Source: Clostridiaceae bacterium HFYG-1003 (lineage in GTDB: Bacteria; Bacillota; Clostridia; Clostridiales; Clostridiaceae). Taken from it: a DNA stretch of 64,000 nt. A model generated the notes under the pieces. That model was not told the origin of the DNA, did no database searches, and saw nothing but the letters and a program-made list of their open reading frames with translations. The stretch covers positions 1,178,001 to 1,242,000 of the forward strand of contig CP102060.1 in NCBI GenBank assembly GCA_024579835.1, written 5' to 3'. The position numbers and the translations under genes were made by a program. Of this stretch, positions 9,192 through 17,078 are shown in pieces. Numbering within the stretch: position 1 is the first letter of the stretch; the number at the start of each line of letters is the position of its first letter.

Positions 9192-9238
9192 GGGCTCTTT
9201 AGGAAATAGGGCTGATCCGCGTGTAATACTAGCATTTG

Positions 9239-9263
9239 TCCCGCCGATGGTGGGATTTTTTCT
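9239..9263 (+). terminator. Rho-independent terminator after recN
   Basis: TCCCGCC at 9239-9245 pairs with GGTGGGA at 9249-9255 around a GAT loop, followed by six T residues and a further T-rich stretch. It ends the folD-recN operon. Confidence 0.8.
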
Positions 9264-9279
9264 TTTGTTTTAACAAAAG
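9262..9279. promoter_or_regulatory. Short palindrome in AT-rich gap
   Basis: CTTTTGTT and AACAAAAG form an 8-bp inverted repeat around TT. It could extend the recN terminator or be an operator for the Nudix/xerD transcript. A related palindrome, TTTGTTAACAAA, occurs at 11180-11191. No function can be assigned. Confidence 0.35.
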
Positions 9280-9478
9280 TGGCTTGTACATTGCGATCGA
9301 ATTGATTATCATGGTATTAACATAATAATGATCAAAATGAAACTTGATTGTATACAGTCGATCCATTCCTTTTTCCCAAATTCTATGAGATAATTGATAG
9401 AAATATGTATTTACATAATAAATAATATCCAATATTTAATTTCTAGTTTGCAGTATTCAAATGATGAAGGGGGACTCC

Positions 9479-10009
9479 ATGATCAACAAAGAAACGACAA
9501 TAAAGAAAGAAATACTCTATTCAGGGAAAATTGTGACCCTGGAATTGCATGAAGTGAAAACTGATCTTGGAAATCATTCCCGTCGTGAAATCATCCGACA
9601 CGCCGCCGGCGTTGTGATTCTCGGTTATACCGACCAGAATCGAATGATCCTGCTTCGTCAGTTCCGTAAACCCTTCGAAGAAGCAGTACTGGAACTGCCC
9701 GCCGGTAAACTGGAGGCGGGAGAGGATCCGCTGGATACCGCCCGCAGGGAATTTCAGGAAGAAACCGGCTATTACCCCGGATCCATGGAATTTTTGGGTG
9801 AAGCTCTGACCAGCCCCGGTTACTCCGATGAAGTCCTCTACATTTACCGAGCGAAAGACCTTCGGGAAGATCCCCTGGATGGCGATGCGGATGAGTCTTT
9901 TGAATATTTTGAAATGACACCAGAGGAGGTGACGGCCTGTATCCGGAGCGGTGAGCTGAAAGACGCCAAAAGTCTTTGCGCGCTCTACCTGGATGGGCTG
10001 ATGCGATGA
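9479..10009 (+). CDS. Nudix hydrolase, ADP-ribose pyrophosphatase type
   Basis: This is a cytosolic Nudix hydrolase that probably cleaves ADP-ribose or a related nucleoside diphosphate sugar. The Nudix box reads GKLEAGEDPLDTARREF followed by QEETGY, preceded by VILELPAG and followed by SPGYSDEVLYIY, all typical of ADP-ribose pyrophosphatases. ATG 9479 was chosen because AAGGGGG at 9467-9473 is five bases upstream; ATG 9461 lies before that site. In Clostridia this gene often precedes xerD, and here the two overlap. Confidence 0.88.
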   Translation: MINKETTIKKEILYSGKIVTLELHEVKTDLGNHSRREIIRHAAGVVILGYTDQNRMILLRQFRKPFEEAVLELPAGKLEAGEDPLDTARREFQEETGYYPGSMEFLGEALTSPGYSDEVLYIYRAKDLREDPLDGDADESFEYFEMTPEEVTACIRSGELKDAKSLCALYLDGLMR

Positions 10010-10887
10010 TGGATGAACAAATCAATGTCTATTTGACCAGCCTGGCAAGTCAGGGCAAGTCACAAAATACCATCGATGCTTATCGGCGGGATCTCAGGAA
10101 GTTCGAAGTCTTCATGAAAGAAGAGTCCTTGAGCCTGCAGCAGTTTGAAGAACTCCAGATCGTGTCCTATACGGAATACCTCATGGATTCAGGAATCTCC
10201 AAGTCTTCCATTATCCGAAACCTGGTTACGCTGCGTAATTTCTATAAATTCCTGCGTCGGCAGGGCTATGTTCTGGAAGCGCCCATTCTATACTATGAAT
10301 TGCCGCATCTGGATCGTGACCTCCCGGAAATTCTGACAGTCGATGAGATCCGCCAGATTCTGGAAGCCCCGGATCAGGAATCCAACAAAGGGAAACGAGA
10401 TCGCGCCATTCTGGAACTGCTGTATGCTTCCGGGCTGAAAGTATCGGAATTGATTCACCTCAAACTCTCAGACGTCAACCTGGAAAAGCGGTACATCGTC
10501 GGAACGGGCAGCAAAGGCAAGGAACGTCTGATTCCCATCGGCAGCAAGGCCGTGGAATCACTGAATCATTACCTGACGATCCGCGATCGGATGGCCAATG
10601 AAAGCTCCACCTTCCTGTTTACTTCCAATCAGGGGGACACCATTACCCGTCAGGGCATCTGGAAACTGCTGAAAACCTATAAGGATCAGGTTGGCATTAC
10701 CAAAGAAGTCAACTTGAATACGCTGCGGCATTCCTTTGCCGTGCATCTTCTGGACAACGGTGCTGATATGAAGGCTGTTCAGGAAATGCTTGGACATACC
10801 GATATCAACGCGACGCTGCGCTATGAAGAACTGAAGAAGAAAAATAAGCTCATGGAGATCTACAACCACACGCATCCCAGGGCTTAA
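10006..10887 (+). CDS. xerD: XerD-like tyrosine recombinase with altered active site
   Basis: XerD normally acts with XerC on dif to resolve chromosome dimers. This 293-aa protein keeps the SAM-like N-terminal domain and catalytic fold. Two of the six active-site positions differ: the first arginine is Lys145 (ASGLKVSEL; E. coli R148), and the histidine before LRH is Asn238 (LNTLRH; E. coli H244). Lys in GTGSKGKER, Arg241, His264 and nucleophile Tyr273 remain. Strand cleavage is therefore doubtful. The gene overlaps the Nudix gene and lies upstream of deoB-pdp and near scpAB, the normal clostridial xerD position. An intact recombinase is encoded at 39246-40268. A non-catalytic role is inferred, not shown. 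Confidence 0.85.
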   Translation: MMDEQINVYLTSLASQGKSQNTIDAYRRDLRKFEVFMKEESLSLQQFEELQIVSYTEYLMDSGISKSSIIRNLVTLRNFYKFLRRQGYVLEAPILYYELPHLDRDLPEILTVDEIRQILEAPDQESNKGKRDRAILELLYASGLKVSELIHLKLSDVNLEKRYIVGTGSKGKERLIPIGSKAVESLNHYLTIRDRMANESSTFLFTSNQGDTITRQGIWKLLKTYKDQVGITKEVNLNTLRHSFAVHLLDNGADMKAVQEMLGHTDINATLRYEELKKKNKLMEIYNHTHPRA

Positions 10888-10959
10888 TCGGTTTCCGGCC
10901 AGGCAGTAACTTCTATAAGCAGTATCTTCCATAATCTGAACCTAACACAAAACCTGCAG

Positions 10960-11006
10960 CTCTCCCTGACGGCGGATTGATTTCTGTCATCAGGGAGAGT
11001 TTTTTG
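10960..11006 (+). terminator. Terminator after xerD
   Basis: CTCTCCCTGA at 10960-10969 pairs with TCAGGGAGAG at 10990-10999, followed by TTTTTT. The loop is about 20 bases. Confidence 0.8.
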
Positions 11007-11179
11007 ACAGCTCAGGAGACGAAAGATACCGCGCAGCAGAGTACAGCTGAATAATCGAGAATCTGGGCGCAACGATTAGGCAGGATCGTTGTCATGGACC
11101 GTGCAAAACGATGATTCCAGCGCTGTATCGTATAAACAGGACAGTGCACTGCCTGTTGTGTCAATTGCTAATCTTTCTT

Positions 11180-11191
11180 TTTGTTAACAAA
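11180..11191. promoter_or_regulatory. Palindrome upstream of deoB
   Basis: TTTGTTAACAAA is a perfect 12-bp palindrome about 245 bases before deoB. It resembles the palindrome at 9262-9279 and may be an operator for a nucleoside-responsive or global regulator. No binding protein can be named. Confidence 0.3.
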
Positions 11192-11294
11192 TGCGTGATG
11201 AAACCGACACTTCTGCATGCAATAATAGAATGAGAATTGTGTACCCGGAAGACGCAGTCAGCTCCGATTCTGTGAGGTACTGCTTCATCTGGAT

Positions 11295-11338
11295 TGAACA
11301 GCGTCCTGTTTGAACAGCGTCTTGTCTGAACAGCATCC
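11295..11338 (+). repeat. 16-bp tandem repeat, 2.75 copies
   Basis: The unit TGAACAGCGTCCTGTT at 11295-11310 is followed by TGAACAGCGTCTTGTC and a partial TGAACAGCATCC. Copies one and two differ at two positions. Confidence 0.85.
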
Positions 11339-11434
11339 GAAGTTTAAAATTCTATCTTCGTGGATTCTGCGCAGGCTTACTTATGAACAATTGAGACATG
11401 GAACATAGAAAATAATCGAATGAGGAGACAGCAA

Positions 11435-12589
11435 ATGAAACGAGCGATTTTATTGATTTTAGATTCTGTCGGTATCGGCGCAATGCCGGATGCCGACCAG
11501 TATGGTGACGCCGGATCCAATACCCTGGCAAATACCGCAGCGATGACCGGAGGATTAAAATTGCCTAATCTTGGTCAGATGGGACTTGGCAACATACATG
11601 AACTGAAGGGAGTGCCTGCCCAGAACAGCCCGACCGCGGCCTACGGCAAAGCTGCCGAAGCTTCAGTGGGCAAGGATACGGTGACGGGCCACTGGGAAAT
11701 TTCCGGCTGCATTCTGGACACGCCTTTGAACACCTATCCGGATGGATTTCCTCCGGATATCATGGCTGAATTCGAACGGCGCATTGGCCGGGGCACCTTG
11801 GGCAATGTCGTCGCTTCCGGGACGGAGATCATCAAGGAACTGGGCGAGGAACACGTTGCAACCGGGAAGCCGATTATCTACACTTCAGCGGATTCGGTCT
11901 TCCAGATCGCCGCTCACGAAGAAGTGATCCCTTTGCCGGAACTATACAAAATGTGTGAGATCGCCAGAGAAATGCTCATGGGCGACTGGACCGTCGGTCG
12001 TGTCATTGCCCGTCCGTTTATCGGCGAATCCGCCGAAACCTTCCAGCGGACCTCCAATCGTCACGATTACTCCCTGGATCCCGTCTGCAAAACGATGATG
12101 GACTATATCAAGGAAGCCGGACAGCAGGTCTACGGTGTCGGCAAGATCAACGATATCTTCAATGGCAAAGGCATTACCAAAACCGTCCGGACCAGCGGCA
12201 ACGAAGACGGCATGCAAAAAACCCTGGAAGCAGTCGGGGAGGATTCGGATGGCCTGATTTTCATCAACCTGGTGGATTTTGACATGCTCTTTGGCCACCG
12301 CAACAACCCGGAGGGCTACAAAGCTGCCCTGGAAGCAGTGGATGTCTGGATCCCCCAGCTGCTCAGCGAGCTGAAAGACGAGGACCTTCTCATCATCACC
12401 GCCGACCACGGCTGCGATCCGACCAATGAATCCACGGACCATTCGCGGGAGTATATTCCGCTGCTGGTTTACGGTAAGAATATGGAACCAAAGGATCTGG
12501 GTGTCCGGACCTCTTTCACCGACATTGGCAAATCCATCCTGGCTTACCTTGGCATCGAAAACAGCCTTCATGGCATCAGCTTCATTTAG
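11435..12589 (+). CDS. deoB: Phosphopentomutase
   Basis: DeoB converts (deoxy)ribose 1-phosphate to the 5-phosphate, linking nucleoside phosphorolysis to central metabolism. It belongs to the alkaline-phosphatase-like metalloenzymes. Metal-binding motifs are ILDSVGIGAMPDADQYGD near the N-terminus, KDTVTGHWE, and ADHGCDPTNESTDHSREY near the C-terminus. ATG 11435 follows GAGGAG; the upstream ATG 11420 is part of that site. The protein has 384 aa, a normal length. It is followed by pdp, its metabolic partner. Confidence 0.95.
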   Translation: MKRAILLILDSVGIGAMPDADQYGDAGSNTLANTAAMTGGLKLPNLGQMGLGNIHELKGVPAQNSPTAAYGKAAEASVGKDTVTGHWEISGCILDTPLNTYPDGFPPDIMAEFERRIGRGTLGNVVASGTEIIKELGEEHVATGKPIIYTSADSVFQIAAHEEVIPLPELYKMCEIAREMLMGDWTVGRVIARPFIGESAETFQRTSNRHDYSLDPVCKTMMDYIKEAGQQVYGVGKINDIFNGKGITKTVRTSGNEDGMQKTLEAVGEDSDGLIFINLVDFDMLFGHRNNPEGYKAALEAVDVWIPQLLSELKDEDLLIITADHGCDPTNESTDHSREYIPLLVYGKNMEPKDLGVRTSFTDIGKSILAYLGIENSLHGISFI

Positions 12590-12629
12590 GACGTCCTGAC
12601 TTCATAGATTCAGGGAAAGGATGCACTGC

Positions 12630-13934
12630 ATGCAAATCACGGATATCATTCGCAGGAAAAAACACGGATTGGAACTAACACCCGAGGAAATCCGCTACTT
12701 TGTCGACGGATACACCAAAGGAACCATTCCGGATTACCAGATCTCGTCGCTGCTCATGGCCATCTGGTTCAAAGGCATGACAAAGGAAGAAACGTCCGAC
12801 CTGACCATGGCGTTTGTGGAATCCGGTGACACCATGGATCTGTCGGCGATCCCCGGGATCAAGGTGGACAAGCATTCTACCGGCGGCGTCGGAGACAAAA
12901 TCAGTCTGATCGTTCTGCCGGTGGTAGCCGCTCTGGGCATTCCGGTCGCCAAGCTGTCCGGCAAGGGCCTGGGACATACAGGCGGTACCATCGACAAACT
13001 GGAATCCGTTCCCGGTTTTTCCACGCAGATCGAACTGGATCAGTTCATTGAGAACGTTCAGCGTCATGGCGTTGCATTGGCCGGTCAGACCGGTGATCTG
13101 ACGCCGGCGGATAAAAAGTTCTACGCTCTGCGCGACGTTACGGAAACTGTCGACTCTATCCCACTGATTGCCGCTTCCATTATGAGCAAGAAGCTGGCGT
13201 CCGGATCGGATGCCATTGTCCTGGATGTTAAAACCGGCGAAGGCGCTTTCATGAAAGATCTGGCAGACTCGCGAATTCTGGCCAAGACCATGGTGGAGAT
13301 CGGCAATCACCTGGGTCGTCAAACCGTTGCGGTGCTTACGGACATGAATGAACCGCTGGGACATGAAATCGGCAACGCCAACGAAGTCATCGAAGCCATT
13401 GAAATCCTCAAGGGACAGAAAATCCGCGGATTGTACGATGTGGCTCTGACCATTGCCAGCTACATGATCTGGCTGGGCGGAAAAGCCGCCAGCATGGAAC
13501 AGGCAAAACCCCTGGTTGAAGAAGTGATTGCCTCCGGTCAGGCGCTGTTCAAATTCAGGGAGTTCATTGCCAATCAAGGCGGAAATCCGGCCATAGTGGA
13601 TGATTACTCTTTGCTGCCGCAGACACAGAACGAACGGGAAATCCGCTCCGATGTCGCCGGCTATGTCACCGGAATCACGGCAACCGATATCGGTTACGCG
13701 GCGATGCATCTGGGAGCTGGCCGCCAGACAAAGGAAGATCACCTGGATTATGCTGCCGGCATCCATTTAACAAAGTTGGTGGGAGACCCGGTACAACCAG
13801 GCGATGTGCTCTGTGTCCTGAAGTACAATGACCGGAATCCGGAGGAATCGGCACTGCTGGCTCGCAAGGCATTTCAGATCGGTGCGGTGCCGCCGGTACG
13901 AACCGATTATATTCTGGATGTCGTGATGGAATAG
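12630..13934 (+). CDS. pdp: Pyrimidine-nucleoside phosphorylase
   Basis: This enzyme cleaves uridine, thymidine or deoxyuridine with phosphate, giving the base and a pentose 1-phosphate that DeoB then isomerises. The phosphate-binding KHSTGGVGDKISL and GKGLGHTGGTIDKLES signatures are present, with the family C-terminal domain. ATG 12630 (MQITDIIRRKKHG) is nine bases from the AAGG site and matches family starts; ATG 12621 directly abuts the site. The protein has 434 aa. It ends before an unusual 9-bp repeat array and a bidirectional terminator. Confidence 0.94.
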   Translation: MQITDIIRRKKHGLELTPEEIRYFVDGYTKGTIPDYQISSLLMAIWFKGMTKEETSDLTMAFVESGDTMDLSAIPGIKVDKHSTGGVGDKISLIVLPVVAALGIPVAKLSGKGLGHTGGTIDKLESVPGFSTQIELDQFIENVQRHGVALAGQTGDLTPADKKFYALRDVTETVDSIPLIAASIMSKKLASGSDAIVLDVKTGEGAFMKDLADSRILAKTMVEIGNHLGRQTVAVLTDMNEPLGHEIGNANEVIEAIEILKGQKIRGLYDVALTIASYMIWLGGKAASMEQAKPLVEEVIASGQALFKFREFIANQGGNPAIVDDYSLLPQTQNEREIRSDVAGYVTGITATDIGYAAMHLGAGRQTKEDHLDYAAGIHLTKLVGDPVQPGDVLCVLKYNDRNPEESALLARKAFQIGAVPPVRTDYILDVVME

Positions 13935-13994
13935 TTCACTGGACGTCTGAATGAGGGTGACTGCCCAATCCATCAGATCCGCCACGAAAGACAC

Positions 13995-14066
13995 CTAAGA
14001 CAACTAAAACAACTAAGACAACTAAGACAACCAAGTCATTCAAGTCATTCAAGTCATTCAAGTCAA
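13995..14066 (+). repeat. 9-bp tandem repeat, eight units of two types
   Basis: Four CTAAGACAA units (the second with one change) are followed by four CCAAGTCAT/TCAAGTCAT-type units, all in strict 9-bp register over 72 bases. The change of unit type occurs near 14030. The array sits between pdp and the bidirectional terminator. A 9-bp period keeps a reading frame, but no credible gene covers it. Confidence 0.9.
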
Positions 14067-14068
14067 AC

Positions 14069-14115
14069 AAAGCCAGCCATCCGTCCAGTATGATTCTGGC
14101 CGGATGGCTGGCTTT
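14069..14115. terminator. Bidirectional terminator between pdp and citG-like gene
   Basis: A 15-bp stem (AAAGCCAGCCATCCG with its complement at 14101-14115), one mismatch and four more pairs surround a 7-base loop. It lies between convergent genes and carries A and T runs on its two sides. Confidence 0.8.
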
Positions 14116-14143
14116 GACATGTTTGGTAATAAGATGATCATCC

Positions 14144-15025
14144 TTAGATGGCACCAATCTTTGAGTTGCTGTCAGGGGACAGTGCCCGCTCCAGGAACAG
14201 GGTCAGAGCCAGGTGGTCTGCCGCGCCCCCGGGGGACAGGTTTTGCCGGGTTGCCGCTTCGTCAAAGCGCTGAAACGACTGGATCAGTTCCGGCGGAGTC
14301 AGGGAAGGACTGGATTTGAGAAGGTTTCGGGATTGCTCCCGCATGAAATGTAGCCCGGTCAAGCCGCCCCGGCGCACCAGATTGGTGTCTCCGGTAACCA
14401 GAATGAGTTCCAGCAGCGTCATCAGGCAGGGCAGGTCCGGATCAGAATACTGAGTCTGATAGTCCGCCAGTCGAGGCAGTCCCACTTCAAACACAGCCGG
14501 AAAGCCGGCTTCTGCCTCCGCCCGGATTCCTTTGAGACCGTACTGATTGTAGACAGCCTGGCCATGAGTGGGATGTGCCCCGGCTGTGAGTTCTCCGGTC
14601 AACCCGGAGGCATTCAGCCGGATCAGGTCTCTTAAATCAGGGATGTCCGTGGCAGTCAGCGGACGCTCGCAGCGCAGGGACAGGCGGACCATGCAGGCGC
14701 AAACCAGCCCCAGACTGAAGATCAGCCCTTTGTGGGTATTGGCCCCCCCGGTGGCTTTGAGCATGCTTTTCTCGGCTGCCATGCCGGCAGCGCGCAGCCT
14801 GGGCAATACCAGATCCGTCGGACTGGCCGCCGCCAGGGTCATAAACTGAGCAAACCATGGCCGCAGCGTCCGGGCCGAGATCAGGAAGCTGTTCAGGTCC
14901 ATATCCTCGTGACTGCCGGAATTATACCGGTCAACCAGGCCCGGCTTGGGGCCGCACCAAACTTCCGCCTCCAGGGCGTATTCTGTTGTCTTTGATAAAA
15001 ATTCAATATAAGCTTTGGTATCCAT
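14144..15025 (-). CDS. CitG/MdcB-type triphosphoribosyl-dephospho-CoA synthase family protein
   Basis: Family members make the 2'-(5''-triphosphoribosyl)-3'-dephospho-CoA precursor of the prosthetic group of citrate lyase or malonate decarboxylase. The 293-aa protein has the two family motifs: CGPKPGLVDRYNSGSHEDMD (residues 24-43) and ATGGANTHKGLIFSLG (91-106). No citrate lyase, malonate decarboxylase or CitX gene is in the window, so its partner enzyme is unknown. An extended -10 element sits only about seven bases before the start codon with no clear ribosome site, so the mRNA could be leaderless. It is divergent from scpA. Confidence 0.82.
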   Translation of the reverse strand: MDTKAYIEFLSKTTEYALEAEVWCGPKPGLVDRYNSGSHEDMDLNSFLISARTLRPWFAQFMTLAAASPTDLVLPRLRAAGMAAEKSMLKATGGANTHKGLIFSLGLVCACMVRLSLRCERPLTATDIPDLRDLIRLNASGLTGELTAGAHPTHGQAVYNQYGLKGIRAEAEAGFPAVFEVGLPRLADYQTQYSDPDLPCLMTLLELILVTGDTNLVRRGGLTGLHFMREQSRNLLKSSPSLTPPELIQSFQRFDEAATRQNLSPGGAADHLALTLFLERALSPDSNSKIGAI

Positions 15026-15031
15026 GATCTC

Positions 15032-15040
15032 AGTATAGCA
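15032..15040 (-). promoter_or_regulatory. Extended -10 promoter of the citG-like gene
   Basis: On the minus strand the sequence TGCTATACT is an extended -10 element whose last base is at 15032. The start codon at 15025 is close enough that transcription would begin at or next to it. Confidence 0.45.
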
Positions 15041-15060
15041 TGGGAAGGCCCTTGCCTCTG

Positions 15061-15069
15061 TGATATAAT
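15061..15069 (+). promoter_or_regulatory. Extended -10 promoter of scpA
   Basis: TGATATAAT matches the extended -10 consensus exactly and lies 21 bases before the scpA start. No good -35 hexamer is visible at 16-18 bases. Confidence 0.65.
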
Positions 15070-15090
15070 TCCAAGGTAGGAGACATTGCC

Positions 15091-15891
15091 ATGGAACAGA
15101 TTAATCTTCATTTAGATAATTTTGAAGGACCCTTCGATCTTTTGCTGAAACTGATCAAGGTCAACAAAATGGAAATTACCGACATCAAAATATATGAAAT
15201 CACGGAACAGTACATGGCCGTTCTTCGCGCGATGGAAGAGCTCGATCTGGAAGTCGCTACTGAATTTTTTGTGCTGGCAGCGACACTGATTGAAATCAAA
15301 AGCCGGGAACTTCTGCCCAAAAAATCAGCGGATGAGGCCGAAATTCCTTCCCGCGAACTGCTCCTGCATAAGCTGCAGGAATATGAATTCTTCCGGGAGA
15401 AAGCCTATGACCTGATGAGCCGGTTCCATCAGGAGGATGTGCTGGTGACACGCCTGCCCATGACGCTGCCGGAGGATCGAACCATTGAAATCATCATTCC
15501 GCCGAATTTCGGACCGGACAAATTTTTCCTGCTCTACATGGAACTGCTGGACCGCCAGAAGGACAAAATGAATACCTCCACCGTGATTGAACGCCGCATC
15601 AGCACGGACGCATTCAAGGTGGAAGATAAGATCGAAGAACTGAAAGATACATTGCAAAAATATAAATCGTTCCGCTTCTCCCAGATCATGGAGCAAGCCA
15701 GCGGCCGATCGGAAATCATCGTCTTTTTCCTGGCTTTGCTGGAGATGGTTCGAAATCTGGACGTTGTGGTCTATCAGTCCGAGGCGGGCGGCGAGCTGAT
15801 TATACAGGAACGAGCCGAGCAGGAACTGCCGGATGATTGGGAAGCACCACAAGGAGGAAGCAACCATGGACCGACTGGAACACTGGAATAA
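15091..15891 (+). CDS. scpA: Segregation and condensation protein A
   Basis: ScpA is the kleisin subunit that bridges SMC heads in the bacterial condensin. The N-terminal family signature NFEGPFDLLLKLIKVNKMEI is followed by the helical middle region and the C-terminal winged helix ending FLALLEMVRNLDVVVYQ. The 266-aa length is typical. ATG 15091 follows AGGAG. scpB overlaps its end, so the two are translated from one mRNA. The deoB-pdp-scpAB order, with xerD just upstream, is conserved in Clostridia. Confidence 0.95.
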   Translation: MEQINLHLDNFEGPFDLLLKLIKVNKMEITDIKIYEITEQYMAVLRAMEELDLEVATEFFVLAATLIEIKSRELLPKKSADEAEIPSRELLLHKLQEYEFFREKAYDLMSRFHQEDVLVTRLPMTLPEDRTIEIIIPPNFGPDKFFLLYMELLDRQKDKMNTSTVIERRISTDAFKVEDKIEELKDTLQKYKSFRFSQIMEQASGRSEIIVFFLALLEMVRNLDVVVYQSEAGGELIIQERAEQELPDDWEAPQGGSNHGPTGTLE

Positions 15892-16531
15892 GGGGACGCT
15901 CATTCGAAAGGAAGAGCTGAAAGGCCGGCTGGAAGCGGTGCTGTTTGCAGCCGGGGATCCCATGACGGTTCGGGAAATGGCCACACTGCTGGACGTGGTG
16001 CCGGATGCTGTGGAGATGCTGCTGGAGGAGATGGCGCTGGATTACGCGAGGGCAGAGCGCGGTCTTCAGATTATTCGGCTGGAGGATCGGATCCAGCTGA
16101 CCACGAAACTGGACTATTCCAGTTCGGTGCTCAAGCTCGCCCAGGTCAACGAACGACAGACTCTGTCCAAGGGCGCGCTGGAATGCCTGGCCATCATCGC
16201 CTACAAGCAGCCGGTAACCCGGGTGGAGGTGGATGAAATCCGCGGCGTCAGTTCTGACTATGTCCTCAGCAAGCTGCTGGAACGAAGCTTTATTACGGTC
16301 ATTGGCCGAAAGAACGTGCCAGGCAAACCAAAACTCTATGCGACAACCGATGAATTCCTGCGTCAGTTCGGCTTTTCCAACCTCAAGGCCTTCTCAGAGG
16401 ATGAAACCTATCAATCCCTGCTCCGGCGGGTAGGAACAGGCTCTGAGGAAGGTGATCTGGAGATACTTCCGGATGATGACGAGGGGGAAGAGACCCAGTT
16501 GACGCTTTGGGGCCAGGAGAAGTCCGAATGA
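15866..16531 (+). CDS. scpB: Segregation and condensation protein B
   Basis: ScpB dimers bind ScpA in the SMC-ScpAB condensin. The tandem winged helices include LEAVLFAAGDPMTVREMA and ALECLAIIAYKQPVTRVEVDEIRGVSS, both diagnostic. ATG 15866 follows a strong AAGGAGGAAG site. The longer frame from 15833 lies inside scpA. The C-terminal tail (about residues 195-221) is acidic. The protein has 221 aa and overlaps scpA by 26 bases. Confidence 0.95.
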   Translation: MDRLEHWNKGTLIRKEELKGRLEAVLFAAGDPMTVREMATLLDVVPDAVEMLLEEMALDYARAERGLQIIRLEDRIQLTTKLDYSSSVLKLAQVNERQTLSKGALECLAIIAYKQPVTRVEVDEIRGVSSDYVLSKLLERSFITVIGRKNVPGKPKLYATTDEFLRQFGFSNLKAFSEDETYQSLLRRVGTGSEEGDLEILPDDDEGEETQLTLWGQEKSE

Positions 16532-17073
16532 GCCGCTTTTCCCTGGTGACCGGAGTCAGCGACCTGTCTCACCGGATCATTCGCAGCCTGTTTCCCGATG
16601 GCGGGAAGCTGGCCATGGACTGCACGCTGGGCAATGGTCACGATGCGGATTTTCTGGCCGACTGGTTCGAGGAAGTCATTGCAATGGATATTCTGCCGCA
16701 TGCGGTGGAAAACTACCCGGCAAAATCGAATGTCATGAAATATTGCATGGACCATGCTGCAATTGAAAGTTTTCATGCAAATCCAGACCTGATCGTGTAT
16801 AATTTAGGGTATCTACCCGGTGGGGACAAACAGACGACCACCACGGCCGACCGGACCATCCCGTCACTTCAGGCCGCACTGCATATTCTCCGTCCCGGCG
16901 GCTTTATTTCCATCGCTCTTTATACAGGCCACGATGGCGGGGAAGAGGCCAGGGCGGTGCTTGATTTTGTGCAGGCCCTCCCGGAACGTGACTACGGTGT
17001 GATCCACTACAACTTTATCAATCGAAGCAATCAGCCTCCCAGCTTATTGACTGTGGAAAAAAGGAAGGAATAA
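16528..17073 (+). CDS. mnmM: Class I SAM methyltransferase, YtqB/MnmM family
   Basis: The protein of 181 aa belongs to the YtqB family of small SAM-dependent methyltransferases. In B. subtilis this family member (MnmM) methylates the wobble aminomethyl-uridine of tRNA. Signatures are AMDCTLGNGHDADFLA (SAM loop) and YNLGYLPGGDKQTTTT, with FINRSNQPPSLLTVEK at the end. ATG 16528 overlaps the scpB stop and follows AGGAG; the start at 16507 lacks a site. The exact substrate is inferred from the family. Confidence 0.82.
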   Translation: MSRFSLVTGVSDLSHRIIRSLFPDGGKLAMDCTLGNGHDADFLADWFEEVIAMDILPHAVENYPAKSNVMKYCMDHAAIESFHANPDLIVYNLGYLPGGDKQTTTTADRTIPSLQAALHILRPGGFISIALYTGHDGGEEARAVLDFVQALPERDYGVIHYNFINRSNQPPSLLTVEKRKE

Positions 17074-17078
17074 TCTGC

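Larger units (their letters stand above)
10888..11434. other. Long intergenic region between xerD and deoB
   Basis: These 547 bases contain a terminator (10960-11006), a perfect palindrome TTTGTTAACAAA (11180-11191), and a 16-bp tandem repeat (11295-11338). No convincing open frame or known RNA motif was found. In spore-forming relatives spoIIM lies on the other side of xerD, so this gap is not an obvious gene remnant. The deoB promoter must be here, but I could not pick one hexamer pair. Confidence 0.6.

Noticed and set aside
12675-13766. 363-codon open frame on the minus strand opposite pdp
   Set aside because: It is exactly antisense to a well-supported gene, has no ribosome site, and its translation has no family resemblance. 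High G+C at third positions produces such shadows.
13995-14066. CRISPR array
   Set aside because: Units are 9 bp in direct contact with no spacers, and no cas gene is in the window.
13936-14157. 73-codon minus-strand frame with LND and VVL repeats
   Set aside because: It results from the 9-bp period keeping frame; it has no ribosome site and contains a terminator hairpin.
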